Source: Clostridiales bacterium (lineage in GTDB: Bacteria > Bacillota > Clostridia > Oscillospirales > Oscillospiraceae). Taken from it: DNA of 33,482 nucleotides. Positions 16,053 to 24,710 of this stretch are shown one piece after another (the stretch's first letter is position 1; the number at the start of each line of letters is the position of its first letter). Location: the NCBI GenBank assembly GCA_004555705.1, contig SFHI01000034.1, positions 1 to 33,482 of the forward strand, in the 5' to 3' direction. Made by a program: the position numbers and the translations under genes. The notes below the pieces were generated by a model, which saw only the letters and a list, made by a program, of their open reading frames with translations, was not told where the DNA came from and ran no database searches.

Positions 16053-17368
16053 TAAAGCTTTTCCAGGGCCTCGTCCAATGTTTCGTCCTTCAGCCCGGCG
16101 TAGCTGACCACCAGGGTGTGGAGGTCGTCTTTTTTGTCCGCGTAGAAGCTCCCCAGGGTGGGGAACGGAATCCCTGCCTCCCGGAAGGCGCTGTCGGGGA
16201 GGCTCGTGTCCACTTGCAGCAGGAAGTGCAGTCCCGCGTCCAGCTCCAGAATGGTGAGCCTTTCCGCCATGGGGGAGGCCTTGATCTTCGATACCACCTT
16301 TTTCCGGCGGCTGCGGTAGAATTTGCGCATCCGGTTGATGTGCTTTTCGAAGTGGCCCTGGCTTAAAAACCGGGCCAGGGTATACTGCTCGAAGCTGGGC
16401 ACCGTGCAGCTGTAGAATCCCAGCTCCCGCTGGAATTTTTCCATCAGGGCCGTGGGCAGCACCATGTAGCTGATACGGATGGAGGGGGCCAGGCTCTTGG
16501 AGAAGGAGTTCAGGTAGATCACCCGCTCCGGATTGCTGGTCTGCATGGCGCTCATGGGGTGGGCGTGGAACCGGAACTCGGAGTCGTAGTCGTCCTCGAT
16601 GATATAGCCCTGCCGCCGCTCCGCCCAATGGAGCAGCTCCCGGCGGCGGGCGGGGGGCGTCACCAGGCCCGTGGGATAGTGGTGGCTGGGGGAGATGTGC
16701 AGCACCCGGGCGTCCCCCAGGGCATCGGGGCGCACTCCGAATTCGTCCATAGGGGCGGGGAGGCAGGTGACTCCGCCGGCGGCGTAGATGCTGCGGATTT
16801 TCCCGTAGCCCGGGTCCTCCACAGCGTAAATCCCGTCCCGGCCCAGCAGCTGGATCAGCAGATTATAAAGGAAGTCCGTCCCCGCGCCGATGAGGATGTT
16901 CTCCGGATTCACGGTCATCCCCCGGAAGGAGGCCAGGTGCTCCGCGATAGCCGTGCGCAGCTCCGACACCCCTTTGTTGGGCAGGGGCAGCAGAAGCTTT
17001 TCGCCGTAGTCCAGGACCACCTCCCGCTGGAGGCGGCTCCACACCGAGAAGGGGAAGCCCTCCACCTTTCCCGCAGGGGGCGCGGCGGGGGCGGGAGCCT
17101 GGGGGGGCGGAGCCGGAGGGAGCCGGCGGTATTCCTCCACGAAGTAGCCCACCTTTTCCCGGGAGCGGATGTAGCCCTCGCTGAGCAGCTCCTCATAGGC
17201 CGCCTCCACGGTGATGACGCTGACCTCCAGATGCTCCGCCAGCGCCCGCTTGCTGGGAAGCTTCTCCCCCGGGGAGATCCGCCCGGTGCGGATGTCCTCC
17301 CGGAGGAGCCGGTACAGGGATTCATACAAAGGCATCCCCGGGCCTTTTTTCAGCTGGTATGTTAACAT
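16031..17368 (-). CDS. MocR-family (GntR/aminotransferase) transcriptional regulator
   Basis: A 445-aa fusion of an N-terminal GntR winged helix (about 10-78, with LPSKRALAEHLEVSVITVEAAYEEL) and a fold-type I PLP aminotransferase-like domain (about 105-440). PLP-site features: EDPGY, SPSHHYPTG, the aspartate block EDDYDSEF (258-265) and the Schiff-base lysine K291 in SFSKSLAP. MocR proteins such as PdxR and GabR are PLP-sensing regulators; the target is not clear because thiN and the ADP-ribosylglycohydrolase homologue are its only neighbours. A proline/alanine-rich linker (84-99) joins the domains. ATG 17368 has GGAGG 6 nt upstream. Its last residues (LTIDN) and stop codon are encoded by a C repeat array, so the native end has been replaced or extended. 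Confidence 0.93.
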   Translation of the reverse strand: MLTYQLKKGPGMPLYESLYRLLREDIRTGRISPGEKLPSKRALAEHLEVSVITVEAAYEELLSEGYIRSREKVGYFVEEYRRLPPAPPPQAPAPAAPPAGKVEGFPFSVWSRLQREVVLDYGEKLLLPLPNKGVSELRTAIAEHLASFRGMTVNPENILIGAGTDFLYNLLIQLLGRDGIYAVEDPGYGKIRSIYAAGGVTCLPAPMDEFGVRPDALGDARVLHISPSHHYPTGLVTPPARRRELLHWAERRQGYIIEDDYDSEFRFHAHPMSAMQTSNPERVIYLNSFSKSLAPSIRISYMVLPTALMEKFQRELGFYSCTVPSFEQYTLARFLSQGHFEKHINRMRKFYRSRRKKVVSKIKASPMAERLTILELDAGLHFLLQVDTSLPDSAFREAGIPFPTLGSFYADKKDDLHTLVVSYAGLKDETLDEALEKLYQLTIDN

Positions 17369-17385
17369 AACATTCCTCCGAAAAG

Positions 17386-17528
17386 AATTGACAATTAACA
17401 ATTGACAATTGACAATTATTGTGTCATAAACGGGACGTTTTTTAAAAGCGGCCATTCGTCGGAAAATGTTTGAATTAAATCCCGAAGAGATTCCTTAATT
17501 GTCAATTGTAAATTGTCAATTGTCAATT
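17386..17528. repeat. C element, uninterrupted copy (3)
   Basis: An AATTGAC array (from 17386), ATTGTGTCATAA core start, divergent interior, ATCCCGAAGAGATTCCTT block and inverted array to 17528. The last array unit contains the TGA stop of the thiamine pyrophosphokinase gene (17523-17525). Confidence 0.85.
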
Positions 17529-18134
17529 CGTATCTCCGTCCCAGATGACGAGGAGGTTTCCCTTTTCCACGGTGATTTCCGCCTCTTCTCCGGTGAAGTG
17601 GTTGCTGACGCCCAGGGGGAAGGCTGTGGTCAGGCGGCCGTTTTCCAGGGGGTAGTAGAGTCCCCGGAGGGTGACCCCTTCCGCGTCGCCGCCGATGGCG
17701 AACACGCTGATATTTCCCGTCATCCCGGCGGGAAACCGGAGCGTGCCGTTCCGAACCAGCGTCACCCGCTGCCGCAGACCCACCAGGGTGCCCCGGGCGT
17801 CGTGATCGGCAAGAAATCTAAGCATCTGGATATTGGCCACGGTGTGGTCAAGCCGGGGGCCGTCCAGACTGCCGTAGAACAGGAACTCCTGGCAGCCCAG
17901 GGACAGTCCCCTTTTCGCCGCCAGCATAGCGTCGGTATCGTCCTTCTCCACCGGGAACACCGAGGCTCCCTCCGGGATTTCTCCCAGGGAGTCAAAGTCC
18001 CCCAATATTTCATTGGGGGTGATGCCCAAACGGCGGCAGTGATTGAGGCCCCCATCCGCCGCGATGACGAAATCACCGGGCAGGAGCTCGGCGCCCTCAC
18101 AAAGCGCCGCGCAGAAAATCACACATCGTTTCAT
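17523..18134 (-). CDS. thiN: Thiamine pyrophosphokinase
   Basis: A 203-aa enzyme transferring pyrophosphate from ATP to thiamine to give thiamine diphosphate. Motifs of the family: IAADGGLNHCRRLGITP, GDFDSL, the acidic KDDTDAMLA, and GSLDGPRLDHTVANI for substrate binding; the C-terminal beta domain ends GVSNHFTG ... VEKGNLLVIWDG. I chose ATG 18134 (AAAGGAA 8 nt upstream, protein starts MKRCVIF); an ATG six codons earlier at 18152 is possible. The last codon and TGA stop come from the adjoining C array. No TPP riboswitch is visible. The rsgA-rpe-thiN order typical of Firmicutes is not kept. Confidence 0.92.
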   Translation of the reverse strand: MKRCVIFCAALCEGAELLPGDFVIAADGGLNHCRRLGITPNEILGDFDSLGEIPEGASVFPVEKDDTDAMLAAKRGLSLGCQEFLFYGSLDGPRLDHTVANIQMLRFLADHDARGTLVGLRQRVTLVRNGTLRFPAGMTGNISVFAIGGDAEGVTLRGLYYPLENGRLTTAFPLGVSNHFTGEEAEITVEKGNLLVIWDGDTN

Positions 18135-18175
18135 TGCAGGTTTCCTTTCCATACACTCCCCCCACCCGGCAGACA

Positions 18176-18367
18176 GATAAATTGGTGTTTGTCGCTTCGT
18201 TATCAAGTTTTCTGTCATTGCGAGACCAGTCCGCAGACTGGTCGTGGCAATCCCCCGGTTAGAGGGGAAATGTAGCCCCATTCAACCGGGGGATTGCCAC
18301 ACCAGTGTGCGCACTGGTTCGCAATGACAGGTAATTTGGGACGCATCCTTACAAACACCAATTTATC
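18176..18367. repeat. B-ended unit with family A interior (4), internally shortened
   Basis: B repeats at 18176-18192 and 18352-18367; family A palindrome at 18212-18330 with most of the middle deleted, so the arms are about 30 bp apart. The left hairpin has an extra outer pair (GACCAGTC/GACTGGTC). Confidence 0.88.
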
Positions 18368-18405
18368 GAAGTGTTCATTTACCCGGCGTGATTCCGTAAT
18401 CGTCA

Positions 18406-18442
18406 ATTAAAAAACAGCCGGCAAGCGCTTTGCCTGCCGGCT
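18406..18442 (-). terminator. Rho-independent terminator of the epimerase gene
   Basis: Stem 18416-18423 with 18435-18442 (AGCCGGCA/TGCCGGCT), preceded on the plus strand by a long A-run that gives a U tract on the minus-strand transcript. Confidence 0.8.
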
Positions 18443-18450
18443 TTGTCTAT

Positions 18451-19329
18451 TCAGCGGACAAAGGAGGTGCTCATGGTGGTGCTGTACATTTCCCCGGGCA
18501 GGAGGATGGCGGCGGCGGGCTTGGCGTTCCAGTCGGAGGTTCCGTTTTCGGGGCTGGGCAGGCTCTGCCAGGGCTCGATGCAGAGAAATTTCGGCATCCC
18601 CGGCTTGCTCCAGATCAGGGTGTAGGGGAAATCGGAGATGTCGCAGACCACGCCCCGGCCGGTGCCCTTCTCGTAGATGCCCAGCGTCCGGGAGCGGAGG
18701 TTCACCATGCAGTGGCTGTCATTGGCAAAGAGCTGCTCGTCAATGGGGATGGACTGGATGTTGGTGCCCAGGTAGTAGCAGTCCCCGTGGACCAGGCCCT
18801 TGGGCTGGCAGCCGAGACACAGGGGCGACTCCATTTCGGAAAACCGCAGCTCATAGTCCGTGGCGGTATGCTTTTCGTCAAAAGGAAGAGCGAAAGCCGG
18901 GTGGAAGCCGATGCCGAAGGGCAGTTCTTCCTCGTCCAGGTTTTCCACGGTCAGGGTGTGGTGCACCGTGTCCCCCTCAATGGTGAAGGCGGACTGGAGC
19001 CGGAACTCGTAGGGGAATTTTTTCAGGGTCTCTTCGTTGCTGCACAGCTCCAGGACGATGGTGTCCCGGGTCTTTGCCACGAAGTCGTGCTCCATCAGCC
19101 GCGCGAAGCCGTGTTGTCCGGATTCGAAACGGCCCCCCTTGGCCTCGATGATGCCGTCCACCACCTTGCCCGCGTGGGGGAAGAGGATGGGGCTGTGGTA
19201 GCCCCAGACCGCGGGGTCCGCCTGCCACATGTGCTCTACATTGTCACACTTGCGGATGACGCTGACAATCTGCGCCCCGAAGGTGTCCACCGTCAGGCGG
19301 AGATACTCATTCTCGATGGTATAGCGCAT
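18451..19329 (-). CDS. Aldose 1-epimerase family protein
   Basis: A 292-aa galactose-mutarotase-fold protein of the LacX/YihR-like branch, which interconverts anomers of sugars or acts on phosphosugars. Features seen: the N-terminal beta-rich LRLTVDTFGAQIVSV, ILFPHAGKVVDG, the active-site-type QHGFARLMEHDF with its histidine, FGIGFHPAFALPF with a second histidine, and a C-terminal CIEPWQSLP with the conserved glutamate. Substrate unknown. ATG 19329 has GGAGGT 8 nt upstream. The gene is single, ending in its own terminator. Confidence 0.9.
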   Translation of the reverse strand: MRYTIENEYLRLTVDTFGAQIVSVIRKCDNVEHMWQADPAVWGYHSPILFPHAGKVVDGIIEAKGGRFESGQHGFARLMEHDFVAKTRDTIVLELCSNEETLKKFPYEFRLQSAFTIEGDTVHHTLTVENLDEEELPFGIGFHPAFALPFDEKHTATDYELRFSEMESPLCLGCQPKGLVHGDCYYLGTNIQSIPIDEQLFANDSHCMVNLRSRTLGIYEKGTGRGVVCDISDFPYTLIWSKPGMPKFLCIEPWQSLPSPENGTSDWNAKPAAAILLPGEMYSTTMSTSFVR

Positions 19330-19370
19330 AAGGTTACCTCCAATTCATGATGTCAGTTTTTCAGGAGACA

Positions 19371-19607
19371 GATAAATCTGTGTTTGTACGTTTTGCTGTC
19401 ATTGCGAGCCAGTGCGCACACTGGCGTGGCAATCCCCCGGTTAGAGGTAAAATGTATCGACAATTACCATACAGTGTGCGAAACGTTGCGATTTTTGGTA
19501 GTATTCGTTACCTGGTTCCATTCAACCGGGGGATTGCCACACCAGGCTGCGGCCTGGTTCGCAATGACAGGTAATTTGTAGCGCACCCTTTCAAACCCTA
19601 ATTTATC
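19371..19607. repeat. B-ended unit with family A interior (5)
   Basis: B repeats at 19371-19387 and 19592-19607 (both slightly diverged) and family A palindrome at 19396-19570. The right hairpin is CCAGGC/GCCTGG, a third stem variant. The right B repeat contains the rnhA stop codon (19603-19605). Confidence 0.9.
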
Positions 19608-20043
19608 GCTTTCTGCTTTTCCACTGAGCAACCGCCATCTGGTCGCAGCGGTTGTTTTTTGCGTTTTCGGCGTGGCCTTTGACCCAGTGGCAGTGGATCT
19701 CATGGGTGTCGGCAAGGCGGAGGAGCTTTTCCCAGAGGTCGGGGTTCAGGGCCTTCTTTTTGTCGGACTTCACCCAGCCCCGGGCCTTCCAGCTTCTGGC
19801 CCAGCCTTTTTCCAGGGCGTCGATGACGTACTTGCTGTCGGAGTACAGCTCCACAATGCAGGGCTCGTGAAGGGCATTCAGGCCCTCGATCACGGCGGTC
19901 AGCTCCATGCGGTTGTTGGTGGTGCTGTCCTCCCCGCCGGAGAGCTCCTTTTCGTGGCCGTTAAACTCCAGGATGGCCCCCCAGCCCCCGGGGCCGGGGT
20001 TGCCGGAGCAGGCGCCATCGGTGTAGAGGGTGACGGTTTTCAC
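19603..20043 (-). CDS. rnhA: Ribonuclease HI
   Basis: A 146-aa enzyme cutting RNA in RNA-DNA hybrids. Catalytic residues: D in LYTDGACSGNPGPGGWG, E in NNRMEL, D in LYSDSKYV, and the C-terminal WVKGHAENAKNNRCDQMA with the histidine and final aspartate. This is full length for the family. It starts at GTG 20043, overlapping the gyrA stop by 4 nt (GTGA), with GGAGG inside gyrA, so translation is coupled to gyrA. Its stop codon falls in a B repeat. Placement after gyrA links it to the replication cluster. Confidence 0.95.
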   Translation of the reverse strand: MKTVTLYTDGACSGNPGPGGWGAILEFNGHEKELSGGEDSTTNNRMELTAVIEGLNALHEPCIVELYSDSKYVIDALEKGWARSWKARGWVKSDKKKALNPDLWEKLLRLADTHEIHCHWVKGHAENAKNNRCDQMAVAQWKSRKR

Positions 20044-22529
20044 GCTTCCTCCGTTTCCACCCGCTCCAGGGAAACCACCTGGCTGCCTTCCTCGATGCGC
20101 ATGACAATCACGCCCTGCACATCCCGCTTGTACACGTTGATGGAGGAAGCCGGAATGCGGATGATCACGCCGCCGGTTTCGATGAGCATTACGTCATCGC
20201 CCTCCCCCACCACACGGCAGCCGGCCACGAAGCCGGTCTTGGGGGTGATGTTGTAGTTTTTCAGGCCCTTGCCGCCTCTAGACTGGGCAGTCTTTTCCCC
20301 GTCGGGGCCGGTGCGAAGGTATTCAGAGAGCTCCGTGCGTTTGCCGTAGCCGTTTTCCGTGACGGTGAGGAGGGTCTTTCCTTCCTCTGCCTTTTCCGCG
20401 CCCACCACGAAGTCCTCTCCGGTTAACGTAATACCGCGAACACCCGCCGCGTCACGGCCCATGGGGCGCACATCCGTCTCGCTGAAGCAGATAGCCATTC
20501 CCTCCCGGGTGGCGAGGATGATGTTGTCGCTGCCGTTTGTCCGGATGACGTTGATCAGGTGGTCGTTTTCGTCCAGGGTGATGGCCCGGATGCCGCCCTT
20601 GCGGTTGGTCTTGAGGGAGATGAAGGGAATCCGCTTCACGGTGCCGTTTCTCGTCACCATGACCAGGAACTCGTTGTCGTCAAACTCTCTCGTAATGACC
20701 ATGGCGGTGACGCTCTCCCCGGGGTCCAGGGGCAGCACGTTGACAATGGCCGTGCCCCGGGCGGTGCGGCCCGCCTCGGGAATCTGGTAGCCCTTCCGGT
20801 GGTGGACCTTGCCGTTATCGGTAAAGAACAGGATGTGGTCGTGGGTGGAGGCGATGTTCAGGGACTTAACGTAGTCCTCCTCCTTCAGGTTCTGGGCGTT
20901 GACGCCCCGGCCGCCCCGGCTCTGGGTGCGGTAGGTGTCCACGGGCATCCGCTTGATGTAGCCCTCCTTGGAGAGCGTGAAGGCGCAGGTCTCCTCCTCG
21001 ATCAGGTCCTCGATGTCGATTTCGTCCTCGATCTCCTGAATCTCGGTTTTCCGGTCGTCGCCGTACTTATCCCGAATCTCCAGCAGCTCCTGGCGCAGCA
21101 CCGCCTGGATCTTCTTTTCATCGCCCAGGAGCTCCAGATAGTAGTTGATTTTCTCCAGCAGAGCGTCATACTCGTCCTGGAGCTTCTCCCGGTCAAGACC
21201 CTGCAAGGCTTTCAGCCGCATATCGAGAATCGCCTGGGCCTGAATATCGTCCAAACTGAAGCGCTCCATGAGCTTTTGCTTGGCATCGTCATAGGCCGTG
21301 CGGATGATGTGGATGACCTCGTCAATGTTGTCCTGGGCAATGAGCAGGCCCTCCAACAGATGGGCCCGCTCCCGGGCCTTGCGGAGATCATACTCCGTCC
21401 GCCGGGTGAGGATCTGCTCCTGATGACGCAGGTACTCGTCCAGAATCTGCCGCAGGGACAGAATCTTCGGCTGCTTCTGATCGTCCACCAGGGCAAGCAG
21501 AATGATGCCGAAGCTGGTTTGCAGGGCGGTCTGCTTATACAGGTTATTCAGCACCACCTGGGGGTTGGCATCCTTCTTCAGCTCGATGACGATGCGCATA
21601 CCGTTCCGGTCCGTCTCGTCCCGGAGATCACTGATGCCGTCTAAGCGCTTGTCCTTCACCTGGTCGGCGATGGCCTTGATCAGCTGGCGCTTGTTCACCT
21701 GGTAGGGAAGCTCGGTGACGATGATCCGGGTCCGGTCTCTGTTAAAGGTCTCAAACTCCGCCCGGGAGCGGACCACCACCTTGCCCCGGCCGGTGGCGTA
21801 AGCCGCCCGGATGCCGCTGTGGCCCATGATGATGCCCCCGGTGGGAAAATCCGGGCCGGTGATGTGCTCCATCAGGTCCGCCAGGGTGCACTCGGGGTCG
21901 TCCAGCACGCAGACGCAGGCGTCGATGACCTCTTTCAGGTTGTGGGGCGGGATGTTGGTGGCCATGCCCACGGCAATGCCACTCGAGCCGTTGACCAAAA
22001 GGTTCGGGAACCGGCTGGGCAGCACTCTTGGCTCTTTCTTGGTCTCGTCAAAGTTGGGGTCCCAGTCCACGGTTTCCTTGTCGATGTCCCGGAGCATTTC
22101 GTTGGAGATTTTGGAGAGGCGCGCCTCGGTGTACCGGTAGGCCGCGGGGGGATCGCCGTCCACGGAGCCGAAGTTGCCGTGGCCGTCCACCAGCATATAG
22201 CGCATGGAGAAATCCTGGGCAAGCCGCACCATGGCGTCGTAGACGGAGGCGTCGCCGTGGGGATGGTATTTGCCCAGCACGTCGCCCACGCAGGTGGCCG
22301 ACTTTTTGAAGGGCTTGTCGGAGGTCAGGCCGCTTTCGTACATGGAGTACAGAATCCGCCGGTGAACCGGCTTCAATCCGTCCCGCACGTCCGGCAGGGC
22401 CCGGCCCACAATGACGGACATGGCGTATTCAATGTAGGACTTCTCCATTTCGTCCACCAGGTTGTTCTCGGTGATCACCTGGTCGGGGAAACGGATGTCC
22501 TCGGGTTTGTAAGAACGGTTATGTGCCAT
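20040..22529 (-). CDS. gyrA: DNA gyrase subunit A
   Basis: The breakage-reunion subunit of gyrase, 829 aa. Catalytic tyrosine lies in AAYRYTEARLSKI. The quinolone-region motif reads HPHGDASVYD, so Ala occupies the position of E. coli Ser83. The C-terminal beta-pinwheel carries a GyrA-box-like QSRGGRG, supporting gyrase rather than topoisomerase IV, as does adjacency to gyrB. ATG 22529 has GGAGGT about 6 nt upstream. It is co-directional with gyrB, with a family A repeat in between, and coupled to rnhA. Confidence 0.97.
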   Translation of the reverse strand: MAHNRSYKPEDIRFPDQVITENNLVDEMEKSYIEYAMSVIVGRALPDVRDGLKPVHRRILYSMYESGLTSDKPFKKSATCVGDVLGKYHPHGDASVYDAMVRLAQDFSMRYMLVDGHGNFGSVDGDPPAAYRYTEARLSKISNEMLRDIDKETVDWDPNFDETKKEPRVLPSRFPNLLVNGSSGIAVGMATNIPPHNLKEVIDACVCVLDDPECTLADLMEHITGPDFPTGGIIMGHSGIRAAYATGRGKVVVRSRAEFETFNRDRTRIIVTELPYQVNKRQLIKAIADQVKDKRLDGISDLRDETDRNGMRIVIELKKDANPQVVLNNLYKQTALQTSFGIILLALVDDQKQPKILSLRQILDEYLRHQEQILTRRTEYDLRKARERAHLLEGLLIAQDNIDEVIHIIRTAYDDAKQKLMERFSLDDIQAQAILDMRLKALQGLDREKLQDEYDALLEKINYYLELLGDEKKIQAVLRQELLEIRDKYGDDRKTEIQEIEDEIDIEDLIEEETCAFTLSKEGYIKRMPVDTYRTQSRGGRGVNAQNLKEEDYVKSLNIASTHDHILFFTDNGKVHHRKGYQIPEAGRTARGTAIVNVLPLDPGESVTAMVITREFDDNEFLVMVTRNGTVKRIPFISLKTNRKGGIRAITLDENDHLINVIRTNGSDNIILATREGMAICFSETDVRPMGRDAAGVRGITLTGEDFVVGAEKAEEGKTLLTVTENGYGKRTELSEYLRTGPDGEKTAQSRGGKGLKNYNITPKTGFVAGCRVVGEGDDVMLIETGGVIIRIPASSINVYKRDVQGVIVMRIEEGSQVVSLERVETEEA

Positions 22530-22565
22530 ACAGCACCTCCATTTTGGTCTGTTCGTAAAAAATAT

Positions 22566-22737
22566 CTGTCATTGCGAACCAGTGCGCACACTGGTGTGGC
22601 AATCCCCCAGTTAGAGGGGAAATGTGTCGACAAGCACCCAGAAGGACGGGTACTGCGATTTATGGTGGTAATCGTTACCTGGTTCCATGGGGCCGGGGGA
22701 TTGCCACGCCAGTGTACGCACTGGCTCGCAATGACAG
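22566..22737. repeat. Family A palindrome without B ends, between gyrB and gyrA
   Basis: Full-length paired arms with middle segment TGCGATTTATGGTGGTAATCG. The hairpins are CCAGTG/CACTGG on both sides. B repeats are missing on either flank. It ends 10 nt before the gyrB stop codon and lies 37 nt upstream of the gyrA start. Confidence 0.9.
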
Positions 22738-22746
22738 CGTTTTGTT

Positions 22747-24675
22747 TTAGATATCAATATTCAACGCATACTTGGCGTTGCGCTCGATCCATTCTTTTCT
22801 CGGCTCCACCTGTTCGCCCATGAGGATGGTGAAGATTTCGTCGGCTCTTCTGGCATCCTCCAGGGTGATGCGGCGCAGGCTCCGCTTCTCCGGGTCCATG
22901 GTGGTCTCCCACAGCTCGTGGGGGTCCATCTCGCCCAGGCCCTTGAACCGGGAGATGTCCACCTTGGCGTTGGGGTTGTCGCTGCGAAGCTGGGCGGATA
23001 CCTGATCCCGCTGCTCGTCGGAGTAGGCCACCTTCACGGTCTTGCCCCGGGTCAGCTTGTACAGCGGCGGCACGGCGGAGTAGACATAACCCTGCTCGAT
23101 CAGGGGCCGCATATACCTAAAGAAGAAGGTTAAGAGCAGCGTCCGGATGTGCGCGCCGTCCACGTCCGCATCGGCCATGATGATGACCTTGTGATAGCGG
23201 AGCTTCTGGAGGTCAAATTCCTCCCCGATGCCCGCGCCCAGGGCCACGATCAGGGGATACAGCTTGTCGTTGCCGTAGATTTTGTCCGCCCGGGCCTTCT
23301 CCACGTTGAGCATCTTGCCCCACATGGCCAGGATCGCCTGGAATCGGGAGTCCCGGCCCTGAATGGCGGAGCCCGCCGCGCTGTCGCCCTCCACGATGTA
23401 GATTTCGCACAGCTCCGGGTCCCGCTCGTTGCAGTCCTGGAGCTTGTCCGGCATCTGGCCCGACTCCAGGCCGGTTTTCCGGCGGATACTCTCCCGGGCC
23501 TTCCGGGCGGCCTCCCGGGCACGGTTGGCCATCATGGCCTTGTCCAGGATCGCCCGGGCGGTCTGGGGATGCTCCTCAAAGTAGACGGTCAGCTGGTCGT
23601 TCACCACCTGGTCCACCAGGGTACGGATATAGGCGTTTCCCAGCTTGGCCTTGGTCTGGCCCTCGAACTGAGCGTCGGTGAGCTTCACGGAAATAATGGC
23701 CGTGATGCCCTCCCGGCAGTCCTCGCCGGAGACCTTGTCATCGCCCTTGATGATGCCGTTTTTCACGCCGTAAGCGTTCAGCACCCGGGTCAGTGCCGTC
23801 TTGAAGCCGGTTTCGTGCATGCCGCCCTCGGGGGTGCGGACATCGTTGGCAAAGGACAGCATAAACTCGTTGTAGCCGTCGTTGTACTGCACGGCGATCT
23901 CCGCACTGGCATCGCCCTTGGCGCCTTTCATATAGATCACGTCCTGGTGCAGCTCGGTTTTGTTCCGGTTGCTCCACCGGGCGAACTCCCGGATGCCGCC
24001 CTCGTAGCACATGGTCTCCCCCACGGGGGTGTCCCCCCGGTCGTCGGTGATGGTGATGGAGAGCCCCGCGTTCAGGAAGGCCTCCTCCCGCATCCGCTCG
24101 TGGAGGGTTTCGTAGCTGTATTCCAGGGTGTCGAACATCTCCGGGTCCGGCTGGAAGGTGACCTCTGTGCCCCGGCGGTCCGTTTTGCCCACCACGGTCA
24201 TCTCCTGGGTGATGTGGCCCCGGGAGAATTTCATCTCATAGATTTCCCCGTTCTTGTGGACCCGGACCCGGAGCCATTCGCTGAGGGCGTTGACAACGGA
24301 GGCGCCCACGCCGTGAAGGCCGCCGGAGACCTTGTAGCCTCCCCCGCCGAACTTGCCGCCGGCGTGGAGCACGGTGTACACCACCTCCAGGGCGGGCCGT
24401 CCAGTCTGGGGCTGGATGTCCACGGGGATGCCCCGGCCGTCATCGGTGACGGTGATGGAGTCCCCGGGATTGATGGTCACGGTGATATTTTTACAGTACC
24501 CGGCCAGGGCCTCGTCAATGGCGTTGTCCACGATCTCGTAAACCAGATGGTGCAGGCCGGAGCTGGACGTGGACCCGATGTACATACCCGGCCGCTTGCG
24601 CACCGCCTCCAGCCCCTCCAATACCTGAATCTGGGAGCCGCCGTATTCCTGTGTTACCTTGGTTTCGTCAGACAT
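22747..24675 (-). CDS. gyrB: DNA gyrase subunit B
   Basis: The ATPase subunit of gyrase, 642 aa, the short form usual in Firmicutes. The GHKL ATP site is visible as EIVDNAIDEALAGYC, DDGRGIPV and GGLHGVGASVVNAL. The TOPRIM domain has EGDSAAGSA and DADVDGAHI, and the C-terminal part has the usual RFKGLGEM. ATG 24675 has AGGAG 9 nt upstream. It follows recF in the conserved order but is separated from it by a GIY-YIG gene and repeats, so co-transcription from dnaA is uncertain. Confidence 0.97.
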   Translation of the reverse strand: MSDETKVTQEYGGSQIQVLEGLEAVRKRPGMYIGSTSSSGLHHLVYEIVDNAIDEALAGYCKNITVTINPGDSITVTDDGRGIPVDIQPQTGRPALEVVYTVLHAGGKFGGGGYKVSGGLHGVGASVVNALSEWLRVRVHKNGEIYEMKFSRGHITQEMTVVGKTDRRGTEVTFQPDPEMFDTLEYSYETLHERMREEAFLNAGLSITITDDRGDTPVGETMCYEGGIREFARWSNRNKTELHQDVIYMKGAKGDASAEIAVQYNDGYNEFMLSFANDVRTPEGGMHETGFKTALTRVLNAYGVKNGIIKGDDKVSGEDCREGITAIISVKLTDAQFEGQTKAKLGNAYIRTLVDQVVNDQLTVYFEEHPQTARAILDKAMMANRAREAARKARESIRRKTGLESGQMPDKLQDCNERDPELCEIYIVEGDSAAGSAIQGRDSRFQAILAMWGKMLNVEKARADKIYGNDKLYPLIVALGAGIGEEFDLQKLRYHKVIIMADADVDGAHIRTLLLTFFFRYMRPLIEQGYVYSAVPPLYKLTRGKTVKVAYSDEQRDQVSAQLRSDNPNAKVDISRFKGLGEMDPHELWETTMDPEKRSLRRITLEDARRADEIFTILMGEQVEPRKEWIERNAKYALNIDI

Positions 24676-24710
24676 ACATTCATTCTCCTACATAAAGCTG
24701 AAATAAAATG

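Noticed and set aside
18135..18450. TPP riboswitch upstream of thiN
   Set aside because: The upstream DNA is a B-A-B repeat unit; the conserved CTGAGA and related riboswitch blocks are not present.
19347..19581. Short open frames reading through family A repeats (also at 2561, 7668, 13212, 22530, 27126 and elsewhere)
   Set aside because: The same peptide pieces recur on both strands and in several frames because the DNA repeats; there are no ribosome binding sites and the frames are products of the palindromes.
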